Shown here one piece after another: positions 8,866-16,494 of a stretch of DNA of 64,000 nt. The notes below the pieces were generated by a model, which saw only the letters and a program-made list of their open reading frames with translations, did not search any database and had not been told where the DNA came from. A program made the translations under genes and the position numbers. Position 1 is the stretch's first letter. Every line of letters starts with the position of its first letter. The stretch is from the NCBI RefSeq assembly GCF_021245805.1, contig NZ_JAJJNF010000005.1:310001-374000 (forward strand), written 5' to 3'. Source of the stretch: Mangrovimonas futianensis (GTDB lineage: Bacteria; Bacteroidota; Bacteroidia; Flavobacteriales; Flavobacteriaceae).

Positions 8866-10044
8866 TTGAATAAAGCAATATTACATACTGAAAAACAAGA
8901 CTTTATAAAAAATAATATTAACTCTAACATTAATGAGTTGATATTAAAAGGATCTCCATTTAATGATGTTGATATCAAAGAATTAGCAGAGCAAATTGAA
9001 GCCAAGAAAAAATGTCAAAACAAACTTCCTACTTGGTTTAAAACACCGGGTATCTACTACCCTAACAAACTCAATGTAGAACAAACCTCTTCAGAAGTCA
9101 CAGCAGAGTATAAATCTAAAATTATTGAAGGAGATTCTTTAATTGATCTTACTGGAGGACTCGGAGTTGATGATTATTATTTCTCAAAAAAATTTAATCA
9201 AGTTGTTCATTGTGAGATGAATTCATATTTATCAGAACTAGCTCGCCATAATTTTGAAAAGCTCCATGTTTCAAATATTCAACCTTATTGTGGAGATGGC
9301 TTAGATTTCCTTGATAAAACAGATCAAACTTATGATTGGGTCTACATTGATCCTTCTCGGCGTAGTGAGATTAAAGGCAAGGTATTTCTTTTAGATGATT
9401 GTCTACCCAACGTCCCAAAGAATTTAGATTTACTCTTTTCAAAAACAAATCAAATACTCATTAAAACCTCACCGCTACTTGATATATCCATTGGCTTAGG
9501 TGAATTACAAAATGTCAAAGAAATACATGTAGTGGCTGTAAACAATGAAGTAAAAGAGCTCCTTTGGGTATTAGAAAAAGGGTTTACAAATGAACCAAAA
9601 ATACAAACCATCAATTTAGGTCATGAAAATTCTCCATTTTCATTCTTTCCGTCTGAGGAAAAGGAACAAGAAGTTCTTTATGGAATGCCCAAAACATTTG
9701 TATATGAGCCTAATTCTGCCATTTTAAAATCCGGTGGTTTTAAAGTATTGACCAAATACTTCAACATAAAAAAACTTCACCAACATAGTCATTTATATAC
9801 TTCAGATTCCTTATTGGAATTCCCTGGTAGGTCGTTTAAAATCCTTCAAATTTTAGCCTATAATAAAAAGGCCTTGAAGCAATTGAATATAACCAAGGCC
9901 AATATCACCACTAGAAATTTTCCTGAAAGCGTAGAGCAATTGCGTAAAAAGTTTAAGATAAAAGATGGCGGTGAAACTTATTTATTTTTCACCACCAATT
10001 GTGAAGGTGATAAAATAATTCTGGTTTGTCAAAAAACCTCATAG
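8866..10044 (+). CDS. Class I SAM-dependent methyltransferase with THUMP-like domain
   Basis: 392 residues. A Rossmann methyltransferase core has motif I LIDLTGGLGVDDYYF (about residues 91-105) and an acidic SAM-ribose position in VVHCEMN. Motif IV reads WVYIDPSRRS. The C-terminal third (from about residue 270) fits the THUMP-like module that accompanies this Bacteroidetes family. The substrate is probably RNA but is not established. I use the TTG at 8866, eight bases after the previous stop, because no ATG lies near the conserved N-terminus MNKAILHTEKQDFI. Confidence 0.8.
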   Translation: MNKAILHTEKQDFIKNNINSNINELILKGSPFNDVDIKELAEQIEAKKKCQNKLPTWFKTPGIYYPNKLNVEQTSSEVTAEYKSKIIEGDSLIDLTGGLGVDDYYFSKKFNQVVHCEMNSYLSELARHNFEKLHVSNIQPYCGDGLDFLDKTDQTYDWVYIDPSRRSEIKGKVFLLDDCLPNVPKNLDLLFSKTNQILIKTSPLLDISIGLGELQNVKEIHVVAVNNEVKELLWVLEKGFTNEPKIQTINLGHENSPFSFFPSEEKEQEVLYGMPKTFVYEPNSAILKSGGFKVLTKYFNIKKLHQHSHLYTSDSLLEFPGRSFKILQILAYNKKALKQLNITKANITTRNFPESVEQLRKKFKIKDGGETYLFFTTNCEGDKIILVCQKTS

Positions 10045-10097
10045 GTTCCATTTAAAAGCTTTAAATCTTTTTAACATCAAGATAAGTCAGCACTTTG

Positions 10098-10105
10098 TAT
10101 CTTCG
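10098..10105 (+). promoter_or_regulatory. Promoter -7 element (TATCTTCG) of the HAD gene
   Basis: TATCTTCG is a TTCG variant of the TAnnTTTG element, 16 bases before the ATG at 10122. It implies that translation starts at 10122 and not at the upstream TTG at 10095. Confidence 0.4.
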
Positions 10106-10121
10106 CGACAAAACAATTTAT

Positions 10122-10781
10122 ATGCTAAAAGCAGTACTTTTTGATATGGATGGTGTTATTGTAAACACCGAACCTTTACATCACAAAGCTTATTTTTCCA
10201 TGTTCAAAAAAATAGGCATTGAAGTTTCTGACGATTATTACCGCACCTGGACAGGAAGCTCAACCCTAGATACCTGTAAGGGAGTTTGCAGAGATTTTAA
10301 TTTAAGTCATGCCCCTCAAGAATTGGTGCAAATCAAAAGGGATAGTTTTAAAGAATTGTTTGTAACAGATAAGGAATTGAGTCTCATTGATGGTGTTTTA
10401 GAGCTAATTCAGAATTATCATGCTCAAGGTCTTAAGTTGGTTTTGGCCTCTTCGGCACATAGAAGCACAATCAACAGCGTATTTGACAGGTTTGAGCTCA
10501 ACCAGTATTTTACAGAAAAGTTTAGTGGTGCCGAATTAAAAGCTTCCAAACCGCATCCAGAAATATTCCTTAAAGCCTATGAATCGACTTTATTTCAAAA
10601 ACAGGAATGTATGGTTATTGAGGATTCTACAAACGGAATAAAAGCAGCTAAGGCGGCTGGACTATTTTGCGTAGCTTATGATAGTTTCCACTCAAAAGAT
10701 CAAGATTACACACAAGCTGATAAAGTGATAAAAGATTATTCTGAAATACACCATGATTTGATTCAAAAGGAATTTCATTAA
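10122..10781 (+). CDS. HAD-superfamily phosphatase/phosphoglucomutase-like hydrolase
   Basis: 219 residues from the ATG at 10122. Motif I FDMDGVIVNTEP supplies the nucleophile and acid Asp pair, LVLASSAHRST is motif II, the Lys of GAELKASKPHPE is motif III, and MVIEDSTNGIKAAKAAG is motif IV. The alpha-helical cap after motif I makes this the subclass of beta-phosphoglucomutase and small sugar-phosphate phosphatases. The substrate is undetermined. The gene stands alone between the methyltransferase gene and the tRNA cluster. A TTG at 10095 would add nine residues but overlaps the promoter element. Confidence 0.85.
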   Translation: MLKAVLFDMDGVIVNTEPLHHKAYFSMFKKIGIEVSDDYYRTWTGSSTLDTCKGVCRDFNLSHAPQELVQIKRDSFKELFVTDKELSLIDGVLELIQNYHAQGLKLVLASSAHRSTINSVFDRFELNQYFTEKFSGAELKASKPHPEIFLKAYESTLFQKQECMVIEDSTNGIKAAKAAGLFCVAYDSFHSKDQDYTQADKVIKDYSEIHHDLIQKEFH

Positions 10782-10851
10782 TTATTCAAGAGGGCTAAAA
10801 AATATGATATCAGCACTTTAAATATTTTTTACGAAAAAAACCAAAAAATAG

Positions 10852-10882
10852 TTGCGTTCTTAAGCATGAAAAGTTACATTTG
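10852..10882 (+). promoter_or_regulatory. Promoter of the tRNA-Ser-Pro-Arg cluster
   Basis: TTG at 10852-10854, a 20-base spacer and TACATTTG at 10875-10882 fit the Bacteroidetes promoter layout. It lies 38 bases before tRNA-Ser. Confidence 0.6.
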
Positions 10883-10920
10883 CATCCGCAATTAAAGAAC
10901 GTTCTTTTATTTGTTTTTAA

Positions 10921-11004
10921 GGAGAGGTGCCAGAGTGGTAATGGAGCAGATTGCTAATCTGTCAACGCGTAAGTGTTGCCAGGGTTCGAATCCCTGTCTC
11001 TCCG
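10921..11004 (+). tRNA. tRNA-Ser (GCT)
   Basis: The acceptor GGAGAGG (10921-10927) pairs with TCTCTCC (10997-11003), with discriminator G. The anticodon loop TTGCTAA contains GCT. A long variable arm (class II tRNA) and a T-loop GGTTCGAATCC are present. CCA is not encoded. Confidence 0.95.
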
Positions 11005-11010
11005 CTGATT

Positions 11011-11085
11011 CGGGGTGTAGCGTAGCCCGGTTATCGCGCCACGTTTGGGACGTGGAGGCCGCAGGTTCGAATCCTGCCACCCCGA
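11011..11085 (+). tRNA. tRNA-Pro (TGG)
   Basis: The acceptor CGGGGTG (11011-11017) pairs with CACCCCG (11078-11084), discriminator A. The anticodon stem CCACG/CGTGG holds loop TTTGGGA with anticodon TGG, and the T-loop is GGTTCGAATCC. It follows tRNA-Ser by six bases in one transcript. Confidence 0.95.
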
Positions 11086-11122
11086 CAGTTAAAATTTTCA
11101 TCACGCACTAGCGTGATTGAGG

Positions 11123-11196
11123 GGTCGCGTAGCTCAGCTGGATAGAGCATCTGCCTTCTAAGCAGACGGTCACAGGTTCGAATCCTGTCGCGATCA
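11123..11196 (+). tRNA. tRNA-Arg (TCT)
   Basis: The acceptor GGTCGCG (11123-11129) pairs with CGCGATC (11189-11195, one G-T), discriminator A. The anticodon stem TCTGC/GCAGA holds loop CTTCTAA with anticodon TCT. It is the last tRNA of the cluster, directly before a terminator and the pgpH fragment. Confidence 0.95.
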
Positions 11197-11200
11197 CAAA

Positions 11201-11231
11201 AAAAAGCCATATCAAATGATATGGCTTTTTT
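11201..11231 (+). terminator. Rho-independent terminator after the tRNA cluster (bidirectional)
   Basis: GCCATATCA (11206-11214) pairs with TGATATGGC (11217-11225), flanked by an A-run and a T-run, so it can work in both directions. On the minus strand it sits four bases after the stop of the pgpH fragment, where a terminator of an ancestral pgpH would be expected. Confidence 0.85.
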
Positions 11232-11234
11232 GTT

Positions 11235-11303
11235 TTATTCAGGATATTCAATCCTCAAATGATAAATATTCGCCAGTTTACGTTTTAGTGCCTTTTTCGT
11301 AAG
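11235..11303 (-). pseudogene. Remnant of pgpH 3' end (last ~21 codons)
   Basis: Read on the minus strand this encodes ALKRKLANIYHLRIEYPE plus stop, identical over these residues (except one Ala/Val) to the C-terminus of the intact pgpH at 16495. The two copies agree at 56 of 63 aligned bases. The differences over the last 17 codons are synonymous. Homology fades after about 11303 and an in-frame stop follows near 11310, so it is not a gene. It marks one edge of the segment that ends at 16495. Confidence 0.85.
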
Positions 11304-11363
11304 ATTGTGTTGTTGGTCTTAAGAATTAATTTAAGCCATTAATAGCTAAAAGAAATAAAAGGG

Positions 11364-11400
11364 TAAAAAAATATGAGGCCCATAAAATGGAAGCCTCATA
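11364..11400 (-). terminator. Terminator of the T9SS secreted-protein gene
   Basis: TATGAGGC (11372-11379) pairs with GCCTCATA (11393-11400), with an inner CCAT/ATGG stem. On the minus strand a T-run follows (A-run at 11365-11371 in the plus sequence). It lies about 40 bases after the stop at 11441. Confidence 0.75.
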
Positions 11401-11440
11401 GGTTATCAAATATCTTGATTTCAAATCTAAGTCACTGTAA

Positions 11441-14400
11441 TTAATTTTGTTTTATTACCTTAAAGGTTTCTGTCGCTCCATTAACTAAGGTAACTTTACT
11501 TAAGTAAATACCTGATGATAAAGATTTAGTATTAAGAGAAGTTTCTTTAGAGTGGACCTCCTCTTCTAAAATAACTTGACCATTAATGTTATATAGTTTT
11601 ATTACCTCAATAGTTTCTTTAGCTTTAATAGTTAACGTGTCCTTAATGGGGTTAGGATAATAGGACAAGCTTATATAGTCAAAATCTGAAACACTTAATG
11701 AAGACTCTGTACAGACACCATCAATTTGATATACATACTCACTTCCCTGAGGATTCAAGCTCCATTCAGAACCAGAATTGATTGCGCCCGCATATCCATT
11801 AGTTCCAGCCGTACTACCTTCCCATGCAAGAGCATCAGATTGAATTTCTACCCAATAAGTACCTTCTGTAAATGTGAAAGCATCATCTAAAACTACAGTA
11901 TAACGATGGAAATAATATTCAAATCCAACTCCAGTTATCCAATCATACACTATATTTCCTGAAGTCGTGCCAATCTCAGAGCCTGGTAATCCATTGTTGT
12001 CTTCATAAAAATTAAATGTAAAATTAGTACCATAACTAACCACAGTAGGCGTAATACTTTGTACAGTAAACTCTTGTCCAGAATCTACTGTGAAATCTAC
12101 TGCCAATGAAAAACTCTCAAAAGAATAAGCACTTTCAAAATCGTTAGCTAATGCAAATTGACCACATTCGTCTGGATCTAAAACATTAATAGTAATATCA
12201 TGGTAAACAGATTCATCTTCCACTAATGAAGCTCTTGCAACTGCCTCACCAACAGAAATTCCTGTTACCAAACCAGTGTTAGTATTAATATTTAAATGAT
12301 CGTTTCCTTCTATAATACTCCAAGAATATGCCTGATTGTTTGTCACTTCTGCCTCCAATTGCAATGTTTCACCTACATATATATCGGTATCTTCTCCATT
12401 TATTGTAGATACAATAATATCCATTGGAGTGCAATTACCAGTAATTTCAAAAGAACCGTCAAAACCTTCTTGCGGCACCCAACCGTTTTGATCAGTAATT
12501 TTGTAATAGTTGGAGCCTAAATCATAATCGATTATCACAACCCAATGAACACTGCTTCCTGACGCGGTTTCTACCTGAGGACTTACCCAATAATTTCCTT
12601 GTGTAAACGCTAATGGCTCTGGCAAATCAACTTCAACTTCGTACTGACTTCCAGCCAATCCTTGATCAGTAACATATTTAACAGAAGTTGGAACTAAATC
12701 AACCACGGTGTATAGTGCATCATCATTAGGTGTGCCTTGATCATCTGTTAAGAAATTCAGACTTACATTACTAATATTATTGCCTTGGGTTATAATATGA
12801 AAACGAAATTTGGAAACTTCAAATCTCATTCCTTCTTCAACAATAAAATCATCTGCACCTCTATAAAGTGTATTGGCGGTTATATTGTAGCCCAAACCAA
12901 ATTCCCAAGCTCCTGTACCTTGAGTACAACCGTTTTCCCAAACATTAACCAAAATTTCTCCATAAATGGTTCCATCAATATGGGTTGCTCTAATATAATC
13001 TGAACCTTCAGCTAGCCCTGTCACCAAACCTGTTTGATCAACCGTTACTGTACCATTATCATTTACTACAGACCAAACTACATCTTGGTCTGCTTCTAAA
13101 GGTAGTACTGTGGAAAATAATTGAAGCGTATTACCCACTGCAAATATATCCGGAAAATTTCCAGTGGCAGTAACAACATCAACGGAGATGGGATCTACAT
13201 CACTATCTTGATTGGTAATGGTCACCTCAATTGTATCAAAAATAGATGAGTTTTCAACTGAAGTAGCCTTTACCGTTACGATTGCGTTTGAAGCAATTGC
13301 CGTTACTAAACCGTTATTGTCTACTGTAGCAAATCCTTCCCCACTTTCTATACTCCATATCACATCTTGATTAGCTTCATTAGGTGATATAGTAGCTATT
13401 AGTTGTAAGGCTCCATTATCTTCTGTAATTTCTGCTAAACCTGTTTCAGGTGTTATTTCAATATCAGAAACAGCCGTGACATTTAAGTTTAAGGTTTTAA
13501 CAGATAAAGCGGCTAGCTCAGAATCTGAAAATGATAGGAATAAATTCCCATTACTGTCTACAGCTAAGGAATTATACGTTGCTTGACCTTCTGAAGCATA
13601 ACCAGTACCTGCTTGCCCCCAAGTACCCACCGCAGGGTCATAAGCCATAACATAATTTTTTAACAAATCCTCATCTTCCCAGTTACTGACAGCTACGTAT
13701 ATAATGTCGTTGGCACCTACTGCAATACTTGTATGTTTAACGCGATTGGCAGTGAAATTTGCTGAACCTATTTGAGACCAAGAAGTTCCATCAAATTTTT
13801 GCACATTCAATTTATTGCCCTCGGATGATCCAGAAACATAGGCCACATAAACATTATCTTCGCTATCAATTGCCAAGGATGAATTGTAATCTTCTGTATT
13901 AGGTGCTCCCGCTAAATTAGCTATACCCCCTACAGGTGTCCAAGTATCCGTTTCAGAAGCATTGACATCATTTTGGTACACATGTAAAAAACCATTATTG
14001 TTAAAACTAAGGTAAACGGTACCTGTACTAGAAACTACCATATCTAAGAAAAATGGAACTCCTCCCGTAAAACCGGTGGCACCTATTTGTTGCCAACTAT
14101 CATTAATGTATTTTTTTACAGTACCATTGCTAGCATTATTTGCCGCAAAAAGAACATCATCAGGTGAAACATAAATTGTATTAAAATTCACCGAAGTGGT
14201 TGTTACATTTGGCAATTGACTCCAAGAATTATTTTCAAACTTTCTAATCTCTTGTCCAGTTGCTGGATAAGCCGCTTGATTTGAGAAATAGATAACTCCA
14301 TCCGTATCTACAGCAAGGGAATTATAAGTGGTATATGCCCCTGTTATTCCTGCACTTCCTCCAACATAAGACCATGATTGATCTACTTGAGAATACTTTT

Positions 14401-14596
14401 GTACTGAACCATCAATAACCGATGTATCATAATATCCAACAATTAAATCATCGTTTTGATCACAAACAAGAGTTTGTCTTCCCGCAACACCAGCTGAAAC
14501 TGCCGAGGTGGATCCTACATCTTGCCAAACCTGTCCGTAAGTAAATGGACTAAATAGTAAAGCAAAGAATAAAATAAAAAAGTAATTTTTTTTCAT
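11441..14596 (-). CDS. Large T9SS-secreted protein with propeller-like repeats and Big2 (Ig-like) domains
   Basis: 1,051 residues. The signal peptide occupies residues 1-21. About residues 22-370 contain repeated blades of the type YNSLAVDTDGVIYFS and YNSLAVDSNGNLFLSF, typical of an NHL/propeller-like module. Three bacterial Ig-like group 2 domains follow (ITPETG...VDNNGLVTAIA, VTVDQTGLVTGLAEG, INTNTGLVTGISVGEA), separated by beta-rich stretches near residues 560-740 and 815-965. The C-terminal ~75 residues (YYPNPIKDTLTIKA to the end) are a T9SS type A sorting domain, so it is exported across the outer membrane and either released or anchored to surface LPS. An adhesive or binding role is plausible; no catalytic motif is visible. 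It has its own terminator and lies downstream of the TPR-HTH regulator on the same strand, separated by 183 bases. It falls inside the putative inserted segment. Confidence 0.85.
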   Translation of the reverse strand: MKKNYFFILFFALLFSPFTYGQVWQDVGSTSAVSAGVAGRQTLVCDQNDDLIVGYYDTSVIDGSVQKYSQVDQSWSYVGGSAGITGAYTTYNSLAVDTDGVIYFSNQAAYPATGQEIRKFENNSWSQLPNVTTTSVNFNTIYVSPDDVLFAANNASNGTVKKYINDSWQQIGATGFTGGVPFFLDMVVSSTGTVYLSFNNNGFLHVYQNDVNASETDTWTPVGGIANLAGAPNTEDYNSSLAIDSEDNVYVAYVSGSSEGNKLNVQKFDGTSWSQIGSANFTANRVKHTSIAVGANDIIYVAVSNWEDEDLLKNYVMAYDPAVGTWGQAGTGYASEGQATYNSLAVDSNGNLFLSFSDSELAALSVKTLNLNVTAVSDIEITPETGLAEITEDNGALQLIATISPNEANQDVIWSIESGEGFATVDNNGLVTAIASNAIVTVKATSVENSSIFDTIEVTITNQDSDVDPISVDVVTATGNFPDIFAVGNTLQLFSTVLPLEADQDVVWSVVNDNGTVTVDQTGLVTGLAEGSDYIRATHIDGTIYGEILVNVWENGCTQGTGAWEFGLGYNITANTLYRGADDFIVEEGMRFEVSKFRFHIITQGNNISNVSLNFLTDDQGTPNDDALYTVVDLVPTSVKYVTDQGLAGSQYEVEVDLPEPLAFTQGNYWVSPQVETASGSSVHWVVIIDYDLGSNYYKITDQNGWVPQEGFDGSFEITGNCTPMDIIVSTINGEDTDIYVGETLQLEAEVTNNQAYSWSIIEGNDHLNINTNTGLVTGISVGEAVARASLVEDESVYHDITINVLDPDECGQFALANDFESAYSFESFSLAVDFTVDSGQEFTVQSITPTVVSYGTNFTFNFYEDNNGLPGSEIGTTSGNIVYDWITGVGFEYYFHRYTVVLDDAFTFTEGTYWVEIQSDALAWEGSTAGTNGYAGAINSGSEWSLNPQGSEYVYQIDGVCTESSLSVSDFDYISLSYYPNPIKDTLTIKAKETIEVIKLYNINGQVILEEEVHSKETSLNTKSLSSGIYLSKVTLVNGATETFKVIKQN

Positions 14597-14779
14597 TGTA
14601 AATTGTTTTGTTTAAAAGATTATGAGAATTTTAAAAAGACTTAAGAAACCTTTTCACTTTTATTGAGGAATAAATATATTTACAATTGACACCTAATACA
14701 TGCCAAATGGTGCACTATGAATTACTTTATCTAAAACCAATACATACACAACACATACTCTACTTTGAAAGTCAGTTAA

Positions 14780-16231
14780 TTAAGCTTCTGAATCAAGTAA
14801 ATTAAACCAAATATACAAATCGGTGTTTTTAGGAATATTCAATCTTTTTCGAATACGATACTTTTTATTTTGTACAGTTCGGGTTTCAATAAAGGAGTAT
14901 TTAGCAATCTCTTTGGAAGATAAATTAAGTTTTAAAAGTGCACAAAATTCAATCTCCGATTGAGATAATTTGGGATTGATTGATAACAGCTGTTTAGAAA
15001 AATTTGGAAATATATTCTCAAATACATACCAAAAAGAAGGATCCTGATTTTTATAAAGTTCAAAAAGTTTGTTATACGAATCTTCAAGCGAACTTGGGGA
15101 TTCCATATTTTGAGCTATATCCTTCGAACTACGTTTATAGATAAAAATTATAGTAAAGATTATTATTAACAAAATACCTACTATTAATATAGAAATCCAG
15201 AACGAATTGCTTTTATCATTTGATTTCTGCGGAATAGAACTTACTTTTCTTAAACTGTTATATTTATTTTGAAGGTGATCAATTTCAAGACCTCGAGCCA
15301 TATTCTCATACAAAATCAAACTGTCATTCTGACCTAATTCTTCAAAAATATCTCGCATTGAAGAATAAAGTTCGTATAAATTTAAATTTTCACCTACTTC
15401 TTCACTTAATGAAACAGCATTTCTATAATTCTGTAATGCCTGTTCAAATTTTTTCTCTTCTTGATAAACTCTTCCTAAAACATAATAATTAGTTATCATA
15501 ACCCTACCTTCAGGTTTTGCTACATTGCTTAATTCAATTGATCTAAGTGCATAGAATCTAGCCGAATCTAAATTGAAGGTTAGGTAACTACTAGCGATAT
15601 TGCTATAATTAAGATATTGAAATTGGGCTACCGCATCATTTCGTTCTCCTAAAATAGTATAACTCTTAGCTACTTGTTGCAGTTTTCTTACAGCTTCTTG
15701 AGGTTGGTTCATTTCATTATAGACATCTGCCATACCATTCAAAACATTAGATTTAGCAAAGAAGATTCGCTTACTATTGTTATCGTCTTTCTCAAGAGCC
15801 GCATATGCAATCTTAAGTCTATCTAACGCTTCATTATAGTATTCATTGGTCTTATAAATCTCACTTTCATATACATTACCCATAGCCTCTGAATAGCTAT
15901 CCTCATATAATTTGCCTTGGTTCTTAAGTAATTGAGATGCTTCAAATAAGCTATCCGATTGGTTTTTACTATAGAAATATCTACATTTTCTTTCAAGGAG
16001 CATCAACTCTGTAATCGTATCTTTTCTGTTTACAGCCTCTAGAAGTAAAATTCCCAGCTCTTTATAGGCAGCATCTATGTCCTGAATAAAGAGCTTACCG
16101 TTTTCATTAACTCTATGATGAAAACTATTTGTTTGACAAACCCCCGATATATTAAAACAAAAGAAAATAGAAATTAAAATAATCGGGAATCTATAGGATA
16201 ATATAAATGTCTTCAAAAGTCTTGCTATCAA
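14780..16231 (-). CDS. Membrane TPR protein with C-terminal LuxR-like HTH
   Basis: 483 residues. An N-terminal signal or membrane segment (residues ~12-32) leads into TPR-like helices (about 60-320, for example KFEQALQNYRNAVSLSEE). A strong transmembrane helix follows (about 342-364, FWISILIVGILLIIIFTIIFIY). The cytoplasmic C-terminal domain carries a LuxR/GerE-like helix-turn-helix (LSQSEIEFCALLKLNLSSKEIAKYSF, then TRTVQNKKYRIRKRLNIP). Such proteins in Bacteroidetes are thought to couple periplasmic TPR sensing to DNA binding; the signal is unknown. Its neighbour inside the inserted segment is the secreted Big2 protein, a possible target. A TATATTTG element at 16318-16311 could be its promoter but lacks a clear -33 partner. 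Confidence 0.8.
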   Translation of the reverse strand: MIARLLKTFILSYRFPIILISIFFCFNISGVCQTNSFHHRVNENGKLFIQDIDAAYKELGILLLEAVNRKDTITELMLLERKCRYFYSKNQSDSLFEASQLLKNQGKLYEDSYSEAMGNVYESEIYKTNEYYNEALDRLKIAYAALEKDDNNSKRIFFAKSNVLNGMADVYNEMNQPQEAVRKLQQVAKSYTILGERNDAVAQFQYLNYSNIASSYLTFNLDSARFYALRSIELSNVAKPEGRVMITNYYVLGRVYQEEKKFEQALQNYRNAVSLSEEVGENLNLYELYSSMRDIFEELGQNDSLILYENMARGLEIDHLQNKYNSLRKVSSIPQKSNDKSNSFWISILIVGILLIIIFTIIFIYKRSSKDIAQNMESPSSLEDSYNKLFELYKNQDPSFWYVFENIFPNFSKQLLSINPKLSQSEIEFCALLKLNLSSKEIAKYSFIETRTVQNKKYRIRKRLNIPKNTDLYIWFNLLDSEA

Positions 16232-16494
16232 ATCTCAAGTTTCTTAAAAAAATAAAAAATCTGTCTAGGAATTAAGACAAATAAAAATGCAACAATAGAA
16301 TAAAAATAATCAAATATATTGAAATTAATCTTCCCTAGACATTCCCTTACTTTATTACATGAACCAATAGAATTAAAGAATTAATAAGTCATTTTCTGAA
16401 TAAGGGAATGCATTTGATTATTACATAAGTGAAATCGTCAAAATATTATTTTAATTATGAGAAGATCACTTAAAGATACTATAAAGTTAATTGT
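16232..16494. other. Intergenic region between regulator gene and pgpH
   Basis: 263 bases with no gene. It holds a 9-base inverted repeat, ATTCCCTTA (16341-16349) and TAAGGGAAT (16401-16409), and two copies of an ATTACAT word. There is no evident terminator for pgpH, in contrast to the hairpin that follows the pgpH fragment at 11235. Confidence 0.5.

Larger units (their letters stand above)
11235..16494. mobile_element. Putative inserted segment bounded by repeats of the pgpH 3' end
   Basis: About 5.26 kb lies between the pgpH-end fragment (11235-11303) and the matching end of intact pgpH (16495-16563), in direct orientation. The segment holds only a secreted T9SS protein and a TPR-HTH regulator, both on the minus strand. 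No integrase or transposase is visible. The arrangement resembles integration into a gene 3' end with the element supplying a new end, but a recombination or partial duplication would look similar. This is inference from the repeat and from the stranded terminator. Confidence 0.45.

Noticed and set aside
10907..11104. Two short ORFs, one per strand, across the tRNA cluster
   Set aside because: They overlap the tRNA genes, whose folds are complete. The antisense translation with GFEPAAS is a common artefact of tRNA DNA.
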